Assembly (NCBI RefSeq): GCF_001586215.1
Contig: NZ_CP014634.1
Span: 620,001 to 684,000 of the forward strand
Direction of reading: 5' to 3'
Length of the DNA stretch: 64,000 nt
From: Corynebacterium simulans
Lineage (GTDB): Bacteria; Actinomycetota; Actinomycetes; Mycobacteriales; Mycobacteriaceae
In this document: piece by piece, positions 39,044 through 47,124 of the stretch
Layout of the letters: each line of letters opens with the position of its first letter
Position numbering within the stretch: position 1 is the first letter of the stretch
Translations under genes and position numbers: made by a program
The notes under the pieces: model-generated
Seen by the model: only the letters and a program-made list of their open reading frames with translations
What the model was told of the DNA's origin: nothing
Databases searched by the model: none

Positions 39044-39949
39044 TCTCTTACATCGACGCGTATAAGGATCAGTTTGGGGCCCGGGGCCATCTGCCGAGTC
39101 CTCAAACAAGCAGATCGTGGATTCATCACTTCACGCGGCTACCGCAAAGCCACTACACGTGTTCCCAGTGCAAGGGCCTTAAGCGATAGCCTTCTCATCC
39201 CAGAGATACAGCGTGTGCATGCGGAGAATTTCTCGGTTTACGGTATCCGCAAAATGTGGCACGCGATGAACCGTGAAGGTTTTCATATTGGTCGCGATAA
39301 GACTGCACGTCTGATGAAGCTAGCAGGTGTTTGCGGCCGCAGACGTGGACGAACCCCCGTGACAACGATCAGCCCGAAGGCACCGGATCATCGCCCGGAC
39401 CTAGTGCAGCGAGACTTTCGTGCACAAGCACCAGGCCGGCTGTGGGTTGCCGACATTACTTACGTTCGTACCCTGTCAGGATTCGCCTACACCGCGTTTG
39501 TCGTGGATGTCTACAGTCGAAAGATTGTTGGTGTTGCTACACGCTCGACGATGCGTACCGATGCGCTGCCCATGGAGGCTTTGGAGCATGCGTTAACGAC
39601 TGCAGGGCGAATTCATGGAAACCAGCTGATTCATCATAGTGATCGGGGCAGCCAGTACGTGTCACTGAAGTATTCCACCGCTCTCGCGGAATCCGGAATC
39701 CGGCCGAGTGTGGGAACAGTCGGCGATTCTTATGACAATGCTCTAGCTGAGACCGTCAATGGTCTCTACAAGGCGGAACTGATTCATGCTCAAGGTCCGT
39801 GGACGTCGGTCGGAGAAGTCGAATTGGCCACCTTGCGGTGGGTGTATTGGTGGAACACCAAGCGGCTTCATGAAGCTTTGGACTACGCCACCCCACAGGA
39901 AGTAGAAACCGAGTACTATCTCACCCAGCCCATCAACACAGGGTCGTAA
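39040..39949 (+). pseudogene. IS3-family transposase OrfB, frameshifted
   Basis: The expected start is ATG 39040 (MISYIDAYKDQFG). After QFG the frame moves at a G/C run near 39075-39090; the rest (ICRVLKQADRGFITSRGYRKA ... to 39949) is in the orfA frame. An open frame from 39074 exists but lacks the N-terminus. The DDE core is intact: VADITYVRTL, HHSDRGSQYVS, NALAETVNGLYK. Sequence similarity suggests one inserted base; a sequencing error cannot be excluded. Confidence 0.7.
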
Positions 39950-39979
39950 AAGAAGCGGAACTAAACCCAGGACGCTTCA

Positions 39980-40125
39980 GTCCCAGGCTGCGCCGGGTAT
40001 TGCTCACTTGGTCGAGGAATACCGTCGCAATCACCCGAGGAAAGAAACGAACCACTAACTAGAACACGTGCACCGTAAAAAGTAAAAAGCCCCACAACAC
40101 AGCGTAGCGGTTAACCGCTACGCTT
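39980..40125 (+). other. Gene-free stretch with terminator-like palindrome
   Basis: A short frame ending IAHLVEEYRRNHPRKETNH-stop (to ~40058) may be a coding remnant. A perfect 24-bp palindrome at 40101-40124 followed by TCTTTT looks like a terminator on the plus strand. Confidence 0.45.
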
Positions 40126-40172
40126 CTTTTATGCTCTTCCTATGCCCCAACTGTGCAACAGCACCAATAAAC

Positions 40173-40201
40173 TGGCGCCCCGGTTATAAGTTGGGGCGCC
40201 A
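40173..40201 (-). terminator. sulP terminator
   Basis: TGGCGCCCC (40173-40181) pairs with GGGGCGCCA (40193-40201) 27 bases after the SulP stop; on the minus strand it is followed by GTTTATT. Confidence 0.65.
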
Positions 40202-40227
40202 AGTCGATGTGCTCGAGTCGGGGGATG

Positions 40228-41793
40228 TTAGTGGCCGGTGTCAAGCCGGCCAGACAGTCGGTTCAGCCGGTCCTGACTGGGACCGTCGAGCCCGATAATG
40301 GACACGGTTTTGCCTCTGTCCTGGAACTTCTGCGTAATCGCGTCAAAGGTCGCGACCGTGGAGGCATCCCAGATCTCCGCCTCAGTGAGATCAATAGTGA
40401 TATGACGGGCAGAATCGGTGTAATCAAAGCGATAAACCAGGTCATTGCTTGATGCCCAAAACAACTGGCCATGCACCCGGTAGGTACGAGTATCAATCTC
40501 GCCATCGCCATCGCCGTCGCCGTCGATCTCGGAGGCCTTTTCAATGGAAACGATATGTGCCACCCGACGGGCGAACATGATCATCGCGGTGACCACACCC
40601 AGCACGACACCAATGGCCAGGTTGCTGGTGGCTAGGGTGGCAATAATCGTCACGGCCATAACAATGGTCTCAGAGACCGGCATGAGTTTAAGGGTGCGTG
40701 GATGCACCGAGTGCCAGTCGATGGTGCCGACCGAGACCATGATCATGATTGCCACCAACGCAGCCATCGGGATCATGCCAACGATGTCGCCCAGTGCCAG
40801 GACCAGGACCAGCAGGAACACACCGGCTAACAGGGTGGATAGGCGGGTACGTGCCCCGGATTCGCGGACGTTGATCATGGTTTGACCGATCATCGCGCAG
40901 CCACCCATGCCGCCGAAGAAACCGGAGGCAATATTAGCCACCCCCTGTCCCCAGGATTCACGAGTTTTATCGGAATGAGTGTCGGTGATGTCATCGACGA
41001 GCTTGGCGGTCATTAACGATTCCATGAGACCGACCACGGCCATGGCCAGGGCATAAGGCGCGATGATCTGCAGGGTCTCCAACGTCCACGGCACGTTCGG
41101 AATAAACAGGGACGGTAAGGTCTCCGGCATCTTGCCCATGTCCGAGACCGTCGGGACAGTCAAACCGGCGGCAATGACCAAACCGGTGAGCACGATAATC
41201 GTGACCAGCGGGGCAGGGATCACACTGGTGAGCTTGGGGAAGAAAATCATGATCACCACACCCAAGCCGACGAGTGGGTAGACCATCCAGGGCACATCAA
41301 TGAGGTGTTCGAGTTGGGCGGTGAAAATCATAATGCCCAGTGCATTGACGAAACCCAGCATCACCGATCGGGGGATAAAACGCTGAAGTTTCGCCACACC
41401 GAGGGCGCCGAGCACGATTTGTAGGACACCGCCCAACAAGACGGTGGCGATGAAATAATCCATCCCGTAACCACGCGCCACAGGAGCAATGACTAGGGCA
41501 ATAGCCCCGGTGGCGCCGGTTATCATTGCCGGGCGGCCACCGGTAAAGGCGATCGCAATGGCCATGACTACCGAGGAAAACAGACCCATGGCTGGGTCAA
41601 CACCGGCAAGGATGGAAAAGGCAATGGCCTCAGGGATCAGCGCCAGGGATACCGCCAGTCCGGCCAGAATCTCTATACGGATACGGGCGGGGGAAGAAAA
41701 TGCGTAACGGAAGGATGCGATGATCCCGGTAGGGGCATCAGCGCCGTCTGGACTCAGGAGGGGGCGGGGGGCCGCCGTGCTAGTTTCAGTCAT
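40228..41793 (-). CDS. SulP-family anion permease with STAS domain
   Basis: 521 residues, ATG 41793. The transmembrane domain begins about residue 35 with ARIRIEILAGLAVSLALIPEAIAFSILAGVDPAMGLFSS, the SulP signature, and continues to about 400. A Gly-Asp repeat linker (EIDGDGDGDGEID) leads to a C-terminal STAS domain (about 425-510: HITIDLTEAEIWDASTVATFDAI). It transports sulfate or bicarbonate, most likely with Na+ or H+; the substrate cannot be told from sequence. Divergent from a MerR gene with an operator-like dyad between. Confidence 0.9.
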   Translation of the reverse strand: MTETSTAAPRPLLSPDGADAPTGIIASFRYAFSSPARIRIEILAGLAVSLALIPEAIAFSILAGVDPAMGLFSSVVMAIAIAFTGGRPAMITGATGAIALVIAPVARGYGMDYFIATVLLGGVLQIVLGALGVAKLQRFIPRSVMLGFVNALGIMIFTAQLEHLIDVPWMVYPLVGLGVVIMIFFPKLTSVIPAPLVTIIVLTGLVIAAGLTVPTVSDMGKMPETLPSLFIPNVPWTLETLQIIAPYALAMAVVGLMESLMTAKLVDDITDTHSDKTRESWGQGVANIASGFFGGMGGCAMIGQTMINVRESGARTRLSTLLAGVFLLVLVLALGDIVGMIPMAALVAIMIMVSVGTIDWHSVHPRTLKLMPVSETIVMAVTIIATLATSNLAIGVVLGVVTAMIMFARRVAHIVSIEKASEIDGDGDGDGEIDTRTYRVHGQLFWASSNDLVYRFDYTDSARHITIDLTEAEIWDASTVATFDAITQKFQDRGKTVSIIGLDGPSQDRLNRLSGRLDTGH

Positions 41794-41847
41794 AGATGTC
41801 CAATCTTTGAGGGGATAGGTAACTGGGCGAACGCCCGAAAGGAATCC

Positions 41848-41870
41848 AACCCTCTAGTAACTTTAGGTTT
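41848..41870. promoter_or_regulatory. MerR-type operator
   Basis: CCTCTAGTAACTTTAGG (41851-41867) is a dyad of the form CCTnnAGTnACTnnAGG typical for MerR-family sites, within the 169-bp gap between divergent sulP and merR. Confidence 0.6.
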
Positions 41871-41962
41871 GGTGATGGTGGTCATGGTAGCGGGAGTTTT
41901 ACTCAACCGCCAACCCAGGCACAGGAACCCGTGGACAACATCACCGTGAAGGAGAACAGGCA

Positions 41963-42367
41963 ATGCAAAACAGTAATTTCAAGATCGGCGAGGTCGTTGA
42001 CCAGACGGGGTTGTCGATTCCCACCTTGCGTTATTATGACAACGTCGGCCTGATTACCCCATCGGGGCGTAGCCCTGGTGGGTTCAGGCTTTATAGTGAG
42101 GCTGATGTACGTCGTGTTTTGCTGGTGCGACGGATGAAACCGCTGGGGTTTACTCTGGATCAGATGCGGGAATTCCTGGAAGCTGCGGAGATTCTTCATA
42201 GTTCAGATGGCGGGCAGGACAGTGATCCCGCACAGCAGGCACGGAGTAATGCCAAGGCCACCCTTGCCGACATTCGTGAGGAGACGCGCACCCGCTACGA
42301 AAAGCTACGCAAGCAAATTGCCTACGCTGAGGAATTCCTCGATCTGGTCAACACCCTGGCACACTAA
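41963..42367 (+). CDS. MerR-family transcriptional regulator
   Basis: 134 residues. The N-terminal winged HTH is FKIGEVVDQTGLSIPTLRYYDNVGLITPSGRSPGGFRLYSEADVRRVLLVRRMKPLGFTLDQMREFL. A C-terminal dimerisation coiled coil spans about 95-130. There are no Cys residues, so it is not a thiol metal sensor of the MerR/CueR kind; it may sense a small molecule or simply dimerise. ATG preceded by AAGGAGAACAGG. It probably acts on the dyad at 41848 to control sulP and itself. Confidence 0.85.
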   Translation: MQNSNFKIGEVVDQTGLSIPTLRYYDNVGLITPSGRSPGGFRLYSEADVRRVLLVRRMKPLGFTLDQMREFLEAAEILHSSDGGQDSDPAQQARSNAKATLADIREETRTRYEKLRKQIAYAEEFLDLVNTLAH

Positions 42368-42604
42368 AGTGCCCCCATCCTTCGCAGGGAGAAAAAGACC
42401 ATCCGATTGAATGCGCTCTGTCGAGTCGCGTTCCAGATGAAGTGGACGAACGCCCGCGGCCTCTCCGGAGTGGATGGCGATAGTGCAGAGGACTTCTGAA
42501 ATCCGTGCAGACGACTCCTCAAAACGACACAGTCATCCAAGGTCACAAAATCGAAAATTGTCACTTAACCCCATCACTTCCAAACCGGCTTAAGTGACAA
42601 AAAA
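42368..42604. other. Gene-free junction before the composite element
   Basis: No convincing gene. An 11-bp perfect inverted repeat, TTGTCACTTAA (42558-42568) with TTAAGTGACAA (42590-42600), lies directly before the IS1249-like end. TCACTTAACCCC resembles an IS1249-type terminus, so this may be debris of a related element. Confidence 0.45.
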
Positions 42605-43943
42605 GGGTTAAGTAGCAAAAAGTGTGTCTGAGTTACAGCGCTCTTGCTGCTCAGGCTGGGTAAATCGGGCGGATATAAGGTCTTTATGCTTATATCCGCC
42701 CGTTTCGTGTTCAATCCATCGGAATGGCACCCGCATGTGCTAACCGGGGGTTGGTGTGCTTTCCGGGTGAGTAAAAACAGGCCACGATGCCCGGTATGTG
42801 CTGGGCAAATGAAGAAAAACGGAACCACATCCAAAGGCACAACCAGGTGGCGGTGCAAAGACCCGAACTGCGGCAGCTCCACGACACGAACTCGCACCGA
42901 TCTCACGCAGGCCTGCGACTTCAAAGCCTTCATCTCCTATGTCACCTCCACAGCGACGTTGTCTGAACTCGCCGGGCAACAAAGGGTGAGTCGTTGGACA
43001 CTTGATCGCCGATTCGAACCGTTTTGGCTCATCGACGTCCCCAACGACGGTGCCCCGCAGCGCGTCTACGATCAGATCTTCATCGACGGCACCTACACCG
43101 CGGCTGGCTGCCTACTTGTGGCAGCCAGCCGCGACCACGTCATTGCATGGCACTGGACCAAACACGAAACAGCCCACGCATACACGCAGCTACTTCGCAA
43201 AATCGCCGAACCACTCTGCGTCGTCCTCGACGGCGGACAAGGCGCACTCACCGCGATTAAAGCCTGCTGGCCAAACGCGATGATTCAGCGTTGTCTCGTC
43301 CATGCACAACGCGTCATCCGCCGCTACACCACTCACGGCCGCGCACCGACGCCGGCAAAACCATCTACGCACTGGCGCTGAAACTAACCCGTGTCACCAC
43401 ACTCGAACAGGCACGGGAGTGGACGCTACGTCTGCACGACTTCGGTCAGGTATTCAAAACATTCCTCAACGAGAAAACACCCGTGCCAAAAGAACGCCGA
43501 ACACTCAATAACCAGTGGGAATGGACTCATCTGCGAATACGCAAAGCCTACAACTCACTGCTGCACCTATCGCGCAACAATTGGTTGTTTACTTACCTTA
43601 AGCCACCACCGAATGCGCTTGATCCTAAACGCTGGGCTTCAACGACAAACAGTCTTGAAGGCGGCATAAACGCCCAGCTCAAACGCATCGCCGATGCGCA
43701 CCGAGGCAGGTCAGGGGAACGCCAACGAAAAATGCTCGAGTGGTACCTCCACACCAAAAAGCAACTGCCTGACGATCCGCTAAATATCGCCAGGCAGTGC
43801 AATTATGGCCAAGATCAACTCGCCAAAGTCAACTATCTTGCCGAAGAAGACCACAACAAAGCCGACCAAGAAACAGGCCGACCAGCCTTCTACGACAACG
43901 CTATCGGGCCTGACCCCCGGAAAGTAGACACGTCGGGGGTTAG

Positions 43944-44840
43944 CTATGCTGCTTGGGTCAGTGTAGCTGATGTGAGTGCTTCGAAGTCATTGGGGGCTAG
44001 AAGGTTGCACCAGGAGTGCCGTCTGCGGGTGTTGTAGCGCATGCACCATCGAAAGACTTCCTGCCGGCAGATAATGGGATTATCAAAGACTTTCCGATCA
44101 CGTAGCACTTCACGTTTTAAGGTGGCGTTAAATGATTCTGCCAGGGCATTATCGGCACTAGTTCCCACCGCGCCCATGGATTGGCGTACACCAAGTTGGG
44201 CGCAGTGGTCCCTAAACGCCTGTGAGGTGTACACACTTCCATGATCAGAATGGAAAATAGCCCCGTCAAGGCTTCCGCGGACTGTGCTGGCATGGGACAA
44301 AGCCTCGATGACCAGTGAGACACGCATGTGGTCTGCGAGTGCATAACCTGCAAGTTTTCGTGAATAGGTGTCAATGACCGTGGCCAGGTACATGTTCTTA
44401 CCGCCCTTACACGGCAGGTAGGTGATGTCGCCTACATAAACACGGTTCGGCTCGTCAGCGGTGAATGTACGGCCTACTAAATCTGGCATGACACGGTGAC
44501 CAGGCTTGCGCCGGGTGGTGATGCATCGACGCCGTTTGCTAAAGCCTTTTAGCCCCATGGATTTCATGATGCGCGCAACCTTCTTATGGTTGATCGGGCC
44601 GAAGTCCGTATCGTCGTTGAGGCTTGCAGCGATGCGTTTAGCACCATAAAGCCCGTTCTCATCATCAAAGATGGCCTTGATTCTTGCACCAATAAGGGCA
44701 TCGGAACATATCTTTAACCTGCGATTTTCGTGGGTGTTGACCCATTTATAAAACGAGGAGCGATTGAGCTTTAACACATGGCACATCCGCTTGACCGAGT
44801 ACTCGGTTCGGTAGTCATAGACAAACTGGAAGCGGATCAC
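43944..44840 (-). CDS. IS3-family transposase OrfB (copy 2)
   Basis: 298 residues, DDE core intact. Identical over its visible length to copy 3 (49112-50008), including Tyr at residue 10 where copy 1 has His. GTG start overlapping orfA by four bases. Confidence 0.92.
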   Translation of the reverse strand: MIRFQFVYDYRTEYSVKRMCHVLKLNRSSFYKWVNTHENRRLKICSDALIGARIKAIFDDENGLYGAKRIAASLNDDTDFGPINHKKVARIMKSMGLKGFSKRRRCITTRRKPGHRVMPDLVGRTFTADEPNRVYVGDITYLPCKGGKNMYLATVIDTYSRKLAGYALADHMRVSLVIEALSHASTVRGSLDGAIFHSDHGSVYTSQAFRDHCAQLGVRQSMGAVGTSADNALAESFNATLKREVLRDRKVFDNPIICRQEVFRWCMRYNTRRRHSWCNLLAPNDFEALTSATLTQAA

Positions 44841-45136
44841 CAGCGTGTCTCTTCGGCAAAATACTTCGCGGCCTTGCGCAGAATATCGCGTTCTTCGCGC
44901 AGCTTCGCGTTCTCTTTTTCTAGCTGGCGGATCCGCTCAGAATCAGTCGTCACCTGAGCTTTATCACGCATGTTTTTCGTGCGGGCACGTTTGCCGGTGC
45001 CGTATTGCTGAAGCCAGGAGAAAAGCGAGGAACGATTGACTCCAAGCTCTGCTGAAGCCGCGTGAAGTGAAAGGTCCTCATTGTTTTCATAGAGGGCCAC
45101 AGCATCACGTTTGAACTGTTCGGAATACCTAGGCAT
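44837..45136 (-). CDS. IS3-family transposase OrfA (copy 2)
   Basis: 99 residues like copy 1, except for KNMRDKAQVTTDSER where copies 1 and 3 have KAMRDNAKETTDSER. The underlying DNA differs at many adjacent bases there and almost nowhere else, which suggests gene conversion from a divergent relative rather than drift. Confidence 0.9.
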   Translation of the reverse strand: MPRYSEQFKRDAVALYENNEDLSLHAASAELGVNRSSLFSWLQQYGTGKRARTKNMRDKAQVTTDSERIRQLEKENAKLREERDILRKAAKYFAEETRW

Positions 45137-45439
45137 GGTGGTAGATTACCTTTCTTCCCAACCCAACCGGGCTGGATATCAGGTGTCTACCAAACAGGGG
45201 TCAGGTCCATCCCAACCGAGTACGAACACTCGATAGGAATCAGAAAAGACCCCATGAAGTAACTAACCGTGTACCCGCCCCGCAACACGCCGAACGGACA
45301 CACATTCTGCTACTTAACCCTACTTTTTGGTTGTTCATGTTTCAGCTTCTCTACACATTCAAAGGACAACTGCACAATGACCTAAATCAGGCCGACTTGG
45401 CCTCAGTGGCTGCGCTTACCGCCATCCATTTTCATTTAA

Positions 45440-45468
45440 TTGTCAATAAGCGTCGACGGGGATAGGCT
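45440..45468 (+). promoter_or_regulatory. Promoter of the cation-efflux gene
   Basis: -35 TTGTCA (45440-45445), a 17-base spacer and -10 TAGGCT (45463-45468). The predicted start falls on or next to the A of the ATG at 45475, so the mRNA is probably leaderless; no Shine-Dalgarno sequence is present. Confidence 0.6.
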
Positions 45469-45474
45469 GAGTGC

Positions 45475-46365
45475 ATGGCACACGAGCACCACGACCACGA
45501 TCACTCCAGCACGCCGCTGCGCGCACTCTTGATTGCGCTAGGCATTACCGGCACCGTCTTCTTCGCGGAGCTGATCGGCGGCTGGTTGGCGGGTTCGATG
45601 GCGCTGATGGCGGATGCGATGCACATGCTTTCCGACGCTGCGGGGTTGATCATCGCGGTGTTAGCGGTGTTGGTTGGGCGCCGACAAGCATCGGCTCAGG
45701 CCACGTACGGCTACCGACGAGTGGAGGTGCTTGCTGCACTGGCGAACGCAGTGATGGTGCTGGCGATCTCGGTGTGGATTGTCGTCGAGGCGGTGCGCCG
45801 CCTGCAGAGCCCGGCCGAAGTGCAGGGAAAAACGATGCTGATCATCGCGGTGATCGGCCTGGTGGCGAATGCGCTATCGGCGTGGGTTCTGCACCGGCAC
45901 CGCAAATCCTCGATCAACGTGGAGGGCGCGTTCTTGCACGTGTTAGTGGATATGCTCGGCTCGGTCGCAGTAATCGTGGCCGGCATCGTGGTACTGACCA
46001 CGGGGTTTGTGGCGGCGGACGTGATCGCCTCCCTAGCGATCGCGGCGATGGTGCTGCCGCGCGCCTGGCAGCTCATGCGGCTTTCGGCGAGCGTGCTGCT
46101 CGAGCAAGTCCCGGCGGACTTCGACGCCAGTGCGATCGAGCCCGCGCTGCGGCAGGTCGAGGGCGTTGCTGACATCCACGACCTGCACCTGTGGAGCCTG
46201 GACGGCGTGAACGTGCTCACGACCGTGCATATCGTGCGCGACGGCACCGTCGGCACCGGCCCGCTGTTGGATGCCGCCCAGCAGGCCCTGCGCGAACACG
46301 GTATCGAGCACTCCACCATCCAGATTGAGCACCCAGAGCACGAATCCCACGAGACGGTGTGCTGA
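45475..46365 (+). CDS. Cation diffusion facilitator (CzcD/ZitB-like) efflux protein
   Basis: 296 residues. The N-terminus is His-rich (MAHEHHDHDHS), a metal-collecting tail. Six helices follow. The transport site is formed by HxxxD motifs: DAMHMLSDAAG in helix 2 and HVLVDMLGS in helix 5. The C-terminal cytosolic ferredoxin-like domain has HDLHLWSLDGVNVLTTVHIV and ends in a His/Glu/Cys-rich tail (IEHPEHESHETVC). Such proteins export Zn2+, Cd2+ or Co2+ by proton exchange. It is the only non-transposition gene between the two IS1249-like copies. Confidence 0.92.
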   Translation: MAHEHHDHDHSSTPLRALLIALGITGTVFFAELIGGWLAGSMALMADAMHMLSDAAGLIIAVLAVLVGRRQASAQATYGYRRVEVLAALANAVMVLAISVWIVVEAVRRLQSPAEVQGKTMLIIAVIGLVANALSAWVLHRHRKSSINVEGAFLHVLVDMLGSVAVIVAGIVVLTTGFVAADVIASLAIAAMVLPRAWQLMRLSASVLLEQVPADFDASAIEPALRQVEGVADIHDLHLWSLDGVNVLTTVHIVRDGTVGTGPLLDAAQQALREHGIEHSTIQIEHPEHESHETVC

Positions 46366-46379
46366 TTCCCTTCTAACCT

Positions 46380-47064
46380 GACTTAGGCCAATTTTGTGCG
46401 GAAGTTCGCGGCCGGTGATTACTTGGATGGTGGCAGTGAGGTCGGGCGGGAATGGTACGGCGGCGTGAATGGTTTCGCCGCCAACGACGAGTTGAAAGCT
46501 GCGGTATTTCTTGAGTGTTCTCACGAGGCGTTTGATGAAGTGACCACTGCGGGTCTCCATCAGGTGGGTCACGGCTAGTGCTGCCATCACAATATTGAGA
46601 TGTGCTGTGATCGAGTTTTGTTTCCTCGCATAGATTGGGCGTGCTTTCAGGTCTGATTTCGACATCCGATACGACATTTTCAATGTGGAATAGCCTGCGG
46701 TAATGCCTGATAACCTCCTGGGCGGGAAGAGCGGTCAGGTCGGTTTCATAGCCTTTAATTCCGGCTAGGGCTCGGTGTTTGCAGCGAGAGCGTAGTTGAC
46801 CTTCTTGTTCGGGGTGGAAAGATCGAAATAGCGGTTGCGCTTAATGGCGATTTCGCCGTCAACAGCGCGTTTGGCTTTTGCGACTTGCTCTTTGATTCCG
46901 CGCAGGCCGCGTCTGGCCCGATCATAGGAGTACTGGAAGTGGGTCACCGTATTCGGGGTTGTGTGTTTGCGCGCATCGCTTGCCGAGGCTTGTGTCCAGA
47001 TCTGGCCGTGGGCGTAGGCTTCACCAGGGATTTCCCGCCGCCAGGTTTCAATCACCTCAGGCAC
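46380..47064 (-). pseudogene. Decayed IS1634-family transposase
   Basis: Minus-strand pieces in at least three frames. 46765-47064 gives VIETWRREIPGEAYAHGQ ... RGLRGIKEQVAKAKRAVDGE. Near 46680-46765 another frame reads IKGYETDLTALPAQEVIRHY. About 46460-46690 reads YRMSKSDLKARPIYARKQNS ... HLNIVMAALAVTHLMETRSG. These are consecutive parts of an IS4-superfamily (IS1634-type) transposase C-terminus, broken by frameshifts and truncated at its N-terminal side near the IS256 element. Confidence 0.75.
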
Positions 47065-47124
47065 GGTGGGGTTTCACCGACAAAATGTAGTGCAGACCTG
47101 CATCTATCAATGCTTGCTTGTTCG

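Larger units (their letters stand above)
38674..39979 (+). mobile_element. IS3-family element, different type (1306 bp)
   Basis: Perfect 23-bp terminal inverted repeats at 38674-38696 and 39957-39979 (ends TGAAGCGTCCTGGG). It contains orfA and a frameshifted orfB. No 3- or 4-bp target duplication is visible (TCG left, GTC right), so one side may have been rearranged. Confidence 0.9.
43906..45208 (-). mobile_element. IS3-family element, copy 2 (1303 bp)
   Basis: Same ends as copy 1, with a target duplication ATC (43903-43905, 45209-45211). It is inserted in the 3' part of the IS1249-like transposase; the uninterrupted sequence occurs at 53640-53655. A short patch in orfA (about 44945-44985) differs from copies 1 and 3. 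Confidence 0.93.
42767..45262 (+). pseudogene. IS1249-family transposase, copy A (frameshift plus IS insertion)
   Basis: From GTG 42767 the product starts VSKNRPRCPVCAGQMKKNGTTS with a zinc-finger-like CPVC...CKDPNCG and continues through DQIFIDGTYTAAG, a MULE/IS256-type catalytic region, and VVLDGGQGALTAIK. Around 43335-43345 the frame shifts by one base (after IRRYTTH). The second frame continues RPRTDAGKTIYALALKLTR ... TTNSLEGGINAQLKRIADAHRG to 43905. The IS3-family copy 2 interrupts it, and the last 17 codons follow at 45209-45262. It cannot make a normal transposase. Confidence 0.82.
42605..45320 (+). mobile_element. IS1249-like element, copy A, split by an IS3-family insertion
   Basis: Imperfect terminal repeats GGGTTAAGTAGCA... 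at 42605 and inverted at 45299-45320. Without the inserted 1303-bp element and its ATC duplication it is about 1410 bp. It holds one transposase gene broken by a frameshift and by the insertion. Confidence 0.8.

Noticed and set aside
42364..42564. 66-codon minus-strand frame after merR
   Set aside because: No ribosome site, no recognisable motif, in a junction region full of IS-end-like sequence.
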